From NCBI RefSeq assembly GCF_900100005.1, contig NZ_FNEB01000002.1, positions 124,001-188,000 of the forward strand: 64,000 bases of DNA, read 5' to 3'. This DNA is from Lutimaribacter saemankumensis (GTDB lineage: Bacteria; Pseudomonadota; Alphaproteobacteria; Rhodobacterales; Rhodobacteraceae). Positions 56,456-64,000 of the stretch are shown piece by piece (the stretch's first letter is position 1; every line of letters starts with the position of its first letter). Made by a program: the position numbers and the translations under genes. The notes under the pieces are model-generated. The model worked only from the letters and a program-made list of their open reading frames with translations, searched no databases and was not told the DNA's origin.

Positions 56456-57184
56456 TCACTCCCCGGGCTCGAAGCCCGCTTCGCGCATCAGCTTGTCCGA
56501 ATGCGCCTCTACCTCGCGCTCGAGATGCGCCATGAACGCGCCGCGCGCCATGCCCGGCTCGATCCGGGGCAGGAATTCGACCACCGCGAGGCCCGGCTTG
56601 CGCAGGATGCCCTTGCGCGGCCACAGAACGCCGGCATTCGTCGCCGCCGGCACGCAGGGCTGGCCGAGTTGTTCGTACAGAACCGCCGTGCCCACCTTGT
56701 AGGGCGCGCGCACGCCGGGTTTCACCCGCGTGCCTTGCGAATAGATGATCAACTGTCCGGGCTGGGCGCGGCCCTTTTCAACATCCTCGATCATCTTGGC
56801 GATCGCCGCGCCGCGCTTGCCGCGATCGACCGGCACGCAGCCCAGTCGCCAGGCGTAAAGACCGATCACCGGCGTCCACAGCAACTCGCGCTTCATGATG
56901 AACTTCGCCACCGGCGCGTAGTAGAAGATGATCAGGATATCCAGGAAACTCTGGTGTTTCGCGGCGATAAGCACCTCGTCGGTGGGCACGTCCCCGCGCA
57001 CTTCGTGGCGCAGGCCCAGCATCCAGCGCGCGCTCCACAGGGCGTAGCCCGCATAGGTCTGGCAGGCCGCCCGCGCGCCGCGCGGGCTCAGCGCGGCCCA
57101 GGGCAGGAACACGATGCCCAGCACGCCCATCGCGATGTACACCTGCACCACATAGACCAGCGACTTGATCCATTGCCAGGACAT
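56456..57184 (-). CDS. plsC: 1-acyl-sn-glycerol-3-phosphate acyltransferase (PlsC-like)
   Basis: A 242-residue membrane-bound acyltransferase with a hydrophobic N terminus (SLVYVVQVYIAMGVLGIVFL), the HxxxxD motif in AAKHQSFLDILIIFY (about residues 72-86) and IYSQGTRVKPG as the FPEGTR-like block, here with Ser-Gln in place of Pro-Glu. It likely makes phosphatidic acid. The ATG overlaps the ftsX stop by one base (TGATG), so translation is coupled to ftsX. Another lysophospholipid acceptor is possible. Confidence 0.87.
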   Translation of the reverse strand: MSWQWIKSLVYVVQVYIAMGVLGIVFLPWAALSPRGARAACQTYAGYALWSARWMLGLRHEVRGDVPTDEVLIAAKHQSFLDILIIFYYAPVAKFIMKRELLWTPVIGLYAWRLGCVPVDRGKRGAAIAKMIEDVEKGRAQPGQLIIYSQGTRVKPGVRAPYKVGTAVLYEQLGQPCVPAATNAGVLWPRKGILRKPGLAVVEFLPRIEPGMARGAFMAHLEREVEAHSDKLMREAGFEPGE

Positions 57185-58092
57185 CACGGCAAATCCCTCA
57201 GGGTGCGGGCGGCGGCCATGTGTGTCGCCACGAAGGCCACCAATGCAGCAAGCGGCGGGATCACCAGCGGCAACAGCCATCCCGCACCGCCAAAGCCCAG
57301 ACCGGTCAGGAAACCGCCCGCCGTCTGCGCCGACGGCAGCAACAGGATCGCCGCAATCCCCACGGCCACCCCGACAGCCGCCCCGCCCAGTGTCCGCAGC
57401 GTGTAGCGGCGGACAAACGCCTTGGCGATATAGCTGTCGCGCGCGCCGACCAGCCGCAGCACCGCGATCACCTGCGCGTTCGCGGCAAGCGCCGCATTGG
57501 CGGCTAGCGTGATCATCGCCGCCATGGTTCCGAAAATCAGCAGGATCGACACCCATCCCAGCAGCCGCAGCCGCGATGCCGCATCGACCAGGGGACGCCG
57601 CCAGCGTGTGTGATCATCCAGGACCGCGCCGGGCACCTCGGCCGACAGGCGCAACCGCAGGCCCTGCGCATCGTAGCCGTCCGGGGTCTCGGTCACCTCG
57701 ATCAGCTGCGGAATGGGCAGGGTTTCCACTGGCAGGTCGGGCCCGAACCATGGCTCCAGCAGGGCGCGCTGCTCTTCGTCGCTCAGCGCGCGGGCGCTGG
57801 CCACGCCGGGCGTCTGCTCCAGCACGCGCAGCGCGGCCTGCGTCTGCGCGTCGATCTGGTCGGCCGGTGCCGAGATGCGCAGCGTCGACGACCGCGCCAG
57901 CTCATCGCCCCACCGGTCGGCCATGCGGCCGGTGGCCACCGACAGCGCCAACGCGAACACCGCCAGAAACGCCATCGCCGCCGCGCTCAGCAGCGTCAGC
58001 CGTGCCGTGATGCCAGTGGGCGGCACCATTCGGTCGGCCTGCACGTCGCCCACGATGAATTCGGCAATCTGGGTCAGGTCGGGGCGGGTCAC
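57184..58092 (-). CDS. ftsX: Cell division protein FtsX
   Basis: A 302-residue protein with an N-terminal membrane helix (LTLLSAAAMAFLAVFALALS), a periplasmic loop (about residues 55-165), and three C-terminal helices typical of FtsX. It pairs with the ATPase FtsE to control peptidoglycan hydrolases at the septum. It overlaps ftsE by four bases and plsC by one. Confidence 0.9.
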   Translation of the reverse strand: MTRPDLTQIAEFIVGDVQADRMVPPTGITARLTLLSAAAMAFLAVFALALSVATGRMADRWGDELARSSTLRISAPADQIDAQTQAALRVLEQTPGVASARALSDEEQRALLEPWFGPDLPVETLPIPQLIEVTETPDGYDAQGLRLRLSAEVPGAVLDDHTRWRRPLVDAASRLRLLGWVSILLIFGTMAAMITLAANAALAANAQVIAVLRLVGARDSYIAKAFVRRYTLRTLGGAAVGVAVGIAAILLLPSAQTAGGFLTGLGFGGAGWLLPLVIPPLAALVAFVATHMAAARTLRDLP

Positions 58093-58766
58093 AGGTCTGC
58101 CCCCGCCAGTTGCAGCCGCCGTCCGGCGATGCGCAGCACACGGGCCTGCACCTGGCCCTTGGCCGCACGAATGAGGTTCAGGTCGTGGGTCGCGATCATG
58201 ATCGTCTTGCCCATGCGGTTCAGCTCGACCAGCAACTGCAGCAGACGTTGCGACATTTCCCAGTCGATATTGCCCGTTGGCTCATCCGCCAGGATCACGT
58301 CGGGCGACATGATGACCGCGCGGGCCAGCGCAGCGCGCTGGCGCTCACCGCCGGACAATTCGGGGGGCAGGGCATCGGCGCGCGCCTTCAGCCCGACCCA
58401 GGACAGCAATTCGCGCAGGTTGACCGACTCGTCCAGCGTATCGCGCCCCGAAACCGTCAACGGCAAGGCCACGTTGTCGGCGACCGGCAGGTGATCGAGA
58501 AACTGCACATCCTGGTGCACGACGCCGATCCGGCGGCGTGCCAATGCGATGTCGTCGCGGTCCATCGTGCGTACATCCGTGCCGAACAGACGAACCTGTC
58601 CCGCCGTGGGCATCAGCGCGGCATAACACAGCTTGAGAAATGTCGTCTTGCCCGCCCCGGAGGGTCCGGTCAGGAAATGGAACGACCCCGGCGCAAGCTG
58701 CAGAGAGATCTCACTCAGCAACTCACCACCGCCATAACTCATGGCAACGTTATCCAGCTCGATCAC
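58089..58766 (-). CDS. ftsE: Cell division ATP-binding protein FtsE
   Basis: A 225-residue ABC ATPase. Walker A GPSGAGKT is at residues 34-41, the signature is LSGGERQRAALARA, and Walker B is VILADEPTGNID. Start is GTG 58766 (VIELDNVAMSYGG) with AAAGGGGG upstream; an ATG further upstream would add an unrelated leader. The C terminus is followed by ftsX with a four-base overlap. FtsEX is membrane-associated at the divisome. Confidence 0.93.
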   Translation of the reverse strand: MIELDNVAMSYGGGELLSEISLQLAPGSFHFLTGPSGAGKTTFLKLCYAALMPTAGQVRLFGTDVRTMDRDDIALARRRIGVVHQDVQFLDHLPVADNVALPLTVSGRDTLDESVNLRELLSWVGLKARADALPPELSGGERQRAALARAVIMSPDVILADEPTGNIDWEMSQRLLQLLVELNRMGKTIMIATHDLNLIRAAKGQVQARVLRIAGRRLQLAGADL

Positions 58767-58928
58767 CGCGCCAGCCCCCTTTTGGCCTGTTCTGCACGAC
58801 ACCGGCCACAGTTGCAATCGGGATGCAGGCGCGCGCAAGTCTCTGTTTACACTTTTCGGATGCCGCAATGCCACATATAGTGGCCGCAGACGGCAGAAAG
58901 CCAACCCAAGGGGGCAAGAGGGGGCAGG

Positions 58929-59981
58929 ATGCGACTGGTTTGCCCGAACTGCGGCGCACAATACGAAGTACCGGATGACGTGATCCCTCAGGGCGGTCGC
59001 GACGTTCAATGTTCCAATTGCGGTCATACCTGGTTCCAGGTGCATCCCGATCAGGATCCCGGCCTGGCCGAAGACCTCGAAGAGGCCCCGGCACAGGACG
59101 ACTTCGACGACACGATGGACGAGCCAGCGGCACCGCCCGACACGCGCCCGATATGGGACGAGGCGGACGACGACCTGCCGCTGTCAGATGACCTGCGCCC
59201 CGAAGCCAACGACACTTGGGACGAAGACGAAGAAGGCGAAGTCACGCCGCCTTGGGAAACACAGGACGTGACCCCGGCCCAGGACGTACCGGCCCCGCCC
59301 GTGGAAGACTACGAAGACGATTACGAAAGCTGGGACGAAGAGGCCCCCGCCGCGACCGAACCGCGCCGCAACCTCGACCCCAATGTCGCCGACCTTCTGC
59401 GCGAAGAGGCCGAGCGCGAGGCCCGCCAGCGCGCCGCCGAACGTGGCGGTCTGGAAACCCAGCCCGAGCTTGGCCTGACCCAGTCGGACGAGGACGAATT
59501 CACCCGCCGCCAGCGCGAGGCACAGGAACGCATGGCGCGGCTCCGTGGCGAACCGGCACCAGCCGACGCCGATACCCGCCAGGAGGCCGAGGCCGCCGCG
59601 ATGAGCGCGGCCGCGGCGGAAGCCGCCGCATCGCGCCGCGATCTTCTGCCCGACATCGACGAAATCAACTCGACCCTGCGGTCCACCTCGGACCGGCGCC
59701 CCGCCTCTGCCGCCGGCGATCACGAGACACCGGGCCCCGCGCCCGCCGCAGCGCCGGAAACCCGCCCCGGCGGGTTCCGCCGCGGGTTTTCTATCGTGGT
59801 TCTGCTGATGGTGCTGGCGATCGCGCTCTATGTCCTGGCGCCGCGTCTGGCCGAGATGGTGCCCGCCCTGCGCGGTCCGCTCGCCGCCTATGTCGAGGTC
59901 ATGAACGGCCTGCGTCTGTGGATCGACGAACAGTTGCGCGGGGTGCTTGGCTGGCTCGACAGCATGTCGGACCAGGGTTGA
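58929..59981 (+). CDS. Zinc-ribbon domain-containing (MJ0042-type) membrane protein
   Basis: A 350-residue protein. The N terminus has a zinc ribbon (RLVCPNCGAQYEVPDDVI, then CSNCGHTWF; Cys pairs near residues 5-8 and 29-32). A long acidic, low-complexity stretch follows (about residues 40-260). One transmembrane helix near 282-302 (FSIVVLLMVLAIALYVLAPR) precedes a short periplasmic tail. Such proteins are seen in many alphaproteobacteria next to ftsE, with unknown function; position suggests a role in cell envelope or division. The region between the divergent starts (58767-58928) shows no other feature. Confidence 0.82.
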   Translation: MRLVCPNCGAQYEVPDDVIPQGGRDVQCSNCGHTWFQVHPDQDPGLAEDLEEAPAQDDFDDTMDEPAAPPDTRPIWDEADDDLPLSDDLRPEANDTWDEDEEGEVTPPWETQDVTPAQDVPAPPVEDYEDDYESWDEEAPAATEPRRNLDPNVADLLREEAEREARQRAAERGGLETQPELGLTQSDEDEFTRRQREAQERMARLRGEPAPADADTRQEAEAAAMSAAAAEAAASRRDLLPDIDEINSTLRSTSDRRPASAAGDHETPGPAPAAAPETRPGGFRRGFSIVVLLMVLAIALYVLAPRLAEMVPALRGPLAAYVEVMNGLRLWIDEQLRGVLGWLDSMSDQG

Positions 59982-59984
59982 ACG

Positions 59985-62594
59985 TCAGAACCGCTCCAGC
60001 AGACGCTTGAGGTAGTCACGCTCTTCCTCGGACCGTTCGGTATCGCCTGAACGGCGGCGGATTTCATCCAGCAGTTCGCGCGCGCGGCGATAGACGTCCT
60101 CGCCCTGCAGCATTTCGTCCCCGGTATCCAGGCTTTGCCCGCGCGATCCGGGGTTCCGCCCCAGCGGGTCGCGCTGCGCGCCCTGCGCATCGCTCATCTG
60201 GGTGTTGTCGCCGCCCTGTTGCTGGCGCTGTTCCTCGGCCAGCGCCTCGCCGAGGTTGCGGATACCGTCGCGCAGCGCGTCCATAGCCTCGGCCTGGCGG
60301 TCGATCGCCTCGGGCAAGTCGTCGTCGCGCAGCGCGTCTTCGGCCCCGTCCATCGCGCGGCCGGCACGGTCCAGCGCCTCACGCGCGGCTTCGCCCGCCT
60401 CGCCGCCGACGCCCGGCAATTGCCCGCGCTGCCGGTCCAGTTCCTGACGCAGGGCGCGCTGACGGTCGGCCAGCGATTGCTCCAACCCCTGACCTTCGCC
60501 TTGCCCTTGTCCGGGTTGTGCCTGTTGCTGGCCCTGACCCTCCTGACCCTGGCCTTGCTGGCCCTGTTGACCCTGCTGCTGGCCGGGCTGCCCCTGACCG
60601 GGCTGTCCGGGCTGCTGGCCTTGCTGCTGGCCCTGGTTGGCACCGGGGTTGAACTGTTCCTGCAGGTCGCGGAACGCCTGATCCGACAGGCCCTGCTGAT
60701 CGCGCAGGGTTTCGGCAAGCCCTTCCATGGCCTGCTGGCCGGGCGATTGCTGCCCCTGCCCCTGGCCTTGGGTGACCTGCATGTTCTCGAGCATGCGCTG
60801 CAGTTCCTCCAAGGCCTGCTGCGCCTCTGCCATCCGGCCCTGCTCCATCAGCTCCTGAATGCGGTCCATCATGCGCTGCAGGTCGTCCTGCGTCATGGTC
60901 ATGCTGTCGTTGGGCATCGGGTCGCCATTCTGCTGCGCCTGCTCGTTCTCGCGCTGCGACTGCTGGGCAAGCTGGCGCATGTAATCGCGGGTCGCATCGC
61001 GCAATTCCTGCATCAGGCGGGCGATCTCCTCGTCGCTGGCGCCATTCTTCATGGCCTGCTGCAACCTTTCCTGGGCCTGGCGCAGACGCTCCAGTGCGTC
61101 TTCAAGATCGCCGTCCTCCAGTTCGACGGCCAGATCCCAAAGCGCCTGTGCGATCTCGTCCTGCTTTTCGACACTCAGCCCGTGCACAAGGTTCGCCTCG
61201 AGCGACCGGATGATCGTGCGCAGCCGCAGGTAATCGGTTTCGCGCTTGAAAACGCCCTCTTCCGGGCGATGGCTCAGCGTGCGCAGGATTTGCGCCACGC
61301 GCCGACCATTGTCGCGCGTCCACAACAGGTCGCGCCGCTGTTCGACGATCGCCGCGGCCATCGGGTCGAAAAACCGCCGCGCCGGCAGGTTCATCAGCTT
61401 GGGCTGCGCCTGCCCGGTCAACCCCGAGGCATCCTCGACCGTCACGCTCAACCGCACGGGCAGATGCGCCCAGGGATGCTGCGAGAAATTGTCGACCAGA
61501 CGTTCCTCGAACTCGGCGCGGTTGCCCGTGATCGGCAGCGGCACAGGAATTTCGATCGCGGGGCGCGTTTCAGGCTCGGCGCTCAGGCCGTGACGGCGGT
61601 CGACCGCCGCAAGATCCAGTTCGATCGTCGCGGTGCCGCCGATCACGCCGTAATCGTCGCGCGCGGTGAACGGCAGGGTCATCTGCCCGTCCACCGATGT
61701 TTCCGGCTCGCCCGTGATCTCGATTGAGGGCGCGCCATCGGGGCGCATCGCGATCTGCCATTCCCGCCCGCCGGGGCCGTTGACGGCCAGCGTGCCGGAT
61801 TGCGAGATAGTGAATTCCTGTTCGGGTTCTGACGCGGGCGGCACCTCTCCGGTGCGGCCCGACACGGTTTCGGCCAACGTCAATTCGCCGACCTTGCCGT
61901 AAAACCGCAGGATCACGCGCGCATCTTGCGGCACCTCGATCCGGTTGGCGTCGATATCGGCCATGTAAAGCGTGGGCAGCCCGGTATAGGCGGGCGGTTC
62001 GATCCAGCCTTCCCAGGCGGGGCCGGTCGCCAGCGCCTGGCCCGTTCCCGGGGTCATCTGCGTGACGGTGCCGACCCGCAGGATCGACCCGAACAGAACG
62101 GCCACGGCCAAACCCAGAACCGCGACATAGCGCAGGGCGAACGGGTCTTTGCGCGACACCCGCAGATCGGGTTCGACGGCGCGCGCCTTACGCGCCACGG
62201 CAGCCGCGCGCGCCTGGTGCGCCCGCCACAGCGCGACCGAGGCAGGATCGTCCGCGCCGATTGCGGGCTTGTCCAGCAAGGCACTGATGGGACGGCCCGG
62301 CAGGCGCGCGTCCATGCGCGCCAGCGCCTCCATCCGGCGCGGGATGCGGAAGGCCCGGATGCCACGGTACAGGTACCACGCCAAGGCCGCGCCGGCGGCA
62401 ACGATTGCCGCCCAGACCGCTTCGACAGGGGCGCTGTCATGCAGGCCCAGCATCAGGGCGGCGATGCAAACGAACAGTACGGTCCAGACCGGCCAGAACG
62501 CGTGCGTAATGCGCTCAGCCCAGAGGCCGGCCCATGTCAGCGCCAAAGAGCGGCGGAGTTTCGTCCAGTTGCCTTGCTGTCCGGTGTCGGTCAT
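59985..62594 (-). CDS. TIGR02302 / DUF4175 family membrane protein
   Basis: An 869-residue protein. Two helices near the N terminus (around residues 30-75) are followed by a third near 165-185, a large periplasmic part and a coiled-coil region rich in Gln and Glu. A Gly-Gln-rich low-complexity tract (GQQQGQQPGQPGQGQPGQQ and on, about residues 625-690) precedes the C terminus. This is the TIGR02302 layout; function is unknown. ATG 62594 (MTDTGQQGN) is preferred over an upstream in-frame ATG at 62627, which overlaps lysA's end region. It follows lysA on the same strand. Confidence 0.87.
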   Translation of the reverse strand: MTDTGQQGNWTKLRRSLALTWAGLWAERITHAFWPVWTVLFVCIAALMLGLHDSAPVEAVWAAIVAAGAALAWYLYRGIRAFRIPRRMEALARMDARLPGRPISALLDKPAIGADDPASVALWRAHQARAAAVARKARAVEPDLRVSRKDPFALRYVAVLGLAVAVLFGSILRVGTVTQMTPGTGQALATGPAWEGWIEPPAYTGLPTLYMADIDANRIEVPQDARVILRFYGKVGELTLAETVSGRTGEVPPASEPEQEFTISQSGTLAVNGPGGREWQIAMRPDGAPSIEITGEPETSVDGQMTLPFTARDDYGVIGGTATIELDLAAVDRRHGLSAEPETRPAIEIPVPLPITGNRAEFEERLVDNFSQHPWAHLPVRLSVTVEDASGLTGQAQPKLMNLPARRFFDPMAAAIVEQRRDLLWTRDNGRRVAQILRTLSHRPEEGVFKRETDYLRLRTIIRSLEANLVHGLSVEKQDEIAQALWDLAVELEDGDLEDALERLRQAQERLQQAMKNGASDEEIARLMQELRDATRDYMRQLAQQSQRENEQAQQNGDPMPNDSMTMTQDDLQRMMDRIQELMEQGRMAEAQQALEELQRMLENMQVTQGQGQGQQSPGQQAMEGLAETLRDQQGLSDQAFRDLQEQFNPGANQGQQQGQQPGQPGQGQPGQQQGQQGQQGQGQEGQGQQQAQPGQGQGEGQGLEQSLADRQRALRQELDRQRGQLPGVGGEAGEAAREALDRAGRAMDGAEDALRDDDLPEAIDRQAEAMDALRDGIRNLGEALAEEQRQQQGGDNTQMSDAQGAQRDPLGRNPGSRGQSLDTGDEMLQGEDVYRRARELLDEIRRRSGDTERSEEERDYLKRLLERF

Positions 62595-62628
62595 GCGCCC
62601 TTTCCCGGGCCGTGACACGCCAATCACG

Positions 62629-63894
62629 TCACAGCCATTCAGGAATGGTATCGCGGTTTATCATTTCGTCAAAGGTCGGACGTCGGCGGATAACCGCGAA
62701 TTGATCGCCCTTCACCAGAACCTCGGGGATCAGCGGGCGGGTGTTGTACTCGCTCGACATGACCGCGCCGTAGGCACCCGCGCTGCGGAACGCCACGAGG
62801 TCTCCCTCGGCCATCGGCGGCAGGGCGCGCCGCTTGGCGAAGGTATCGCCGCTTTCGCAGACCGGGCCCACCACGTCGTAAAGCTCCGGCTCGGTCGCGG
62901 CGGCGGGCTCGATCACCGGGATGATGTCGTGATGCGCGTCATACATCGCAGGGCGGATCAGGTCGTTCATCGCCCCGTCGAGAATCAGGAAATCGCGGTC
63001 CTGGCCCGATTTCACATAGATCACGCGACTGACCATGATGCCCGCGTTGCCCGCGATCAGGCGGCCCGGCTCGATCTCGATCTCGCAGCCCAGATGCGCC
63101 AGCTCTTCCTTGACCATCTGGCCGTATTCCACCGGCAGCGGCGGCGCGGTGTTGTCGCGGGTATAGGGAATGCCCAAGCCGCCGCCCAGGTCCAGCCGGG
63201 TGATCTCGTGCCCGTCGGCGCGCAGCGCCTCGGTCAGCTCGGCAACCTTGCGATAGGCCGCGCGATAGGGTTCGAGGTCGGTCAGCTGGCTGCCGATATG
63301 CACGTCGATGCCCACCACCTTGATGCCCGGCAGGCTGGCGGCATGGGCATAGACCGCCCGCGCGCGGCTGATCGGGATGCCGAACTTGTTCTCGGCCTTT
63401 CCGGTGGAAATCTTTTCATGGGTCTTCGCGTCCACATCAGGGTTCACCCGCACGGTGATCGGCGCCACCACGCCCAGCGACAGCGCGACCTCGCTCAACG
63501 CCTGCAATTCGGGCTCGGATTCGACATTGAACTGGCGAATCCCGCCTTCCAGCGCCATGCGCATCTCGTCGCGGGTCTTGCCGACGCCGGAAAAGACGAT
63601 CTTTTCGCCCGGAACGCCCGCCGCGCGCGCGCGGGCATATTCGCCGCCCGACACCACGTCCATTCCCGCGCCCAGATCGGCAAGGGTGCGCAGGATCGCC
63701 TGGTTGCTGGCGGCCTTCATGGCATAGCACACAAGGTGGTCCGTGCCTTCCAGCGCCTCGTCGAACAGCCGGAAATGGCGCGACAGCGTGGCTGTGGAAT
63801 AGCAATAGAACGGCGTGCCCACGGCGGCGGCGATCTCGGCCACCGGCACGTCTTCGGCGTACAGCGCGCCGTCGCGATACAGGAAATGGTCCAT
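62629..63894 (-). CDS. lysA: Diaminopimelate decarboxylase
   Basis: A 421-residue alanine-racemase-fold decarboxylase. VCYAMKAASNQAILRTLADL near residues 51-70 holds the PLP lysine, LDLGGGLGIPYT is the glycine-rich phosphate loop and GPVCESGDTFAKRRALPPMA contains the catalytic Cys-Glu-Ser-Gly-Asp motif. It makes lysine from meso-diaminopimelate. ATG 63894 (MDHFLYRDG) matches the family start. It is distinct from the ornithine decarboxylase at 32.7 kb. Confidence 0.95.
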   Translation of the reverse strand: MDHFLYRDGALYAEDVPVAEIAAAVGTPFYCYSTATLSRHFRLFDEALEGTDHLVCYAMKAASNQAILRTLADLGAGMDVVSGGEYARARAAGVPGEKIVFSGVGKTRDEMRMALEGGIRQFNVESEPELQALSEVALSLGVVAPITVRVNPDVDAKTHEKISTGKAENKFGIPISRARAVYAHAASLPGIKVVGIDVHIGSQLTDLEPYRAAYRKVAELTEALRADGHEITRLDLGGGLGIPYTRDNTAPPLPVEYGQMVKEELAHLGCEIEIEPGRLIAGNAGIMVSRVIYVKSGQDRDFLILDGAMNDLIRPAMYDAHHDIIPVIEPAAATEPELYDVVGPVCESGDTFAKRRALPPMAEGDLVAFRSAGAYGAVMSSEYNTRPLIPEVLVKGDQFAVIRRRPTFDEMINRDTIPEWL

Positions 63895-63959
63895 GCGCTT
63901 GCGTCCCCTTCGGTCCGCCCGCGTCATAAGGCCTTACGGACCGCAACGAAACAGGAATC

Positions 63960-64000
63960 TCAGCCCGGCGTGATGATCCCGCGTTCGGTCACGATCAGGT
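63960..64000 (-). CDS. C-terminal end of an unidentified gene
   Basis: On the minus strand the last 13 codons read LIVTERGIITPG and a TGA stop (63960-63962), 65 bp upstream of the lysA start. The open frame runs off the window. The sequence is too short to identify. Confidence 0.3.
   Translation of the reverse strand, partial: LIVTERGIITPG

Noticed and set aside
60480-60800. Tandem repeats on the minus strand as a CRISPR array
   Set aside because: The repeat units are short, irregular and in frame within a protein (Gly-Gln tract); no spacer structure is present.

Overview
The window is a chromosomal segment of a GC-rich alphaproteobacterium, most likely family Rhodobacteraceae (Roseobacter/Rhodobacter group). 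This rests on protein content: crotonyl-CoA carboxylase/reductase and ethylmalonyl-CoA mutase of the ethylmalonyl-CoA (EMC) pathway, a DUF4175/TIGR02302 protein next to lysA, the DUF2157-GDYXXLXY and TauE-TIGR02186 pairs, and a clustered sdh/mch/mcl2/mdh/suc/lpd region of the kind I recall from Rhodobacter sphaeroides. Coding density is very high and no intergenic gap exceeds 300 bp. I see no rRNA, tRNA, CRISPR array, transposase, integrase or phage gene.

Layout. 1-8.6 kb: end of a periplasmic-binding-fold protein, glnD (PII uridylyltransferase), murJ, a phospholipase-D-like protein, a rhomboid-fold protein lacking its catalytic residues, and trpS. 8.6-14.4 kb: a DUF2157/GDYXXLXY membrane pair, ilvE, an HCCA-isomerase-like protein, a universal stress protein, then overlapping nfuA-tsaB-rimI. 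14.5-19.4 kb: a complete BMP-family (nucleoside-type) ABC importer. 19.5-23.6 kb: TauE-like exporter with TIGR02186, a short-chain dehydrogenase and a RecD-like helicase. 23.6-28.6 kb: ccr and ecm around an acyltransferase. 28.6-35.9 kb: DUF4168 protein, GNAT, deoD coupled to an aberrant SHMT-like enzyme, DUF1989 protein, ornithine decarboxylase, a small Cys-rich membrane protein and an FAD dehydrogenase.

36-55.8 kb is the metabolic core. On the minus strand lie sdhCDA, two small lipoprotein-like genes, and sdhB; further right, mcl2-nnrU-DUF1737-mch form a second minus-strand operon. On the plus strand lie mdh, sucCD-sucAB, a glycosyltransferase and MAPEG gene, and lpdA. Together these encode most of the TCA cycle from 2-oxoglutarate to oxaloacetate plus four EMC-pathway steps (Ccr, Ecm, Mch, Mcl2), so acetyl-CoA assimilation and the TCA cycle are physically linked. 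55.8-64 kb: PPOX flavoprotein, plsC, ftsX-ftsE, a zinc-ribbon membrane protein, TIGR02302 protein, lysA.

The strongest unexplained signal is a duplicated palindrome, TGTGATCACA-N11-TGTGATCACA, present with identical 21-bp spacing upstream of both sdhC and sucC and apparently nowhere else in the window. Other points of note: two inverted copies of a REP-like palindrome, a probable structured leader before ornithine decarboxylase, an Irr-box-like sequence before nfuA, and uncharacterised genes embedded in the sdh, suc and mcl2-mch operons. I found no clearly novel multi-gene system; the window is mainly well-organised core metabolism.
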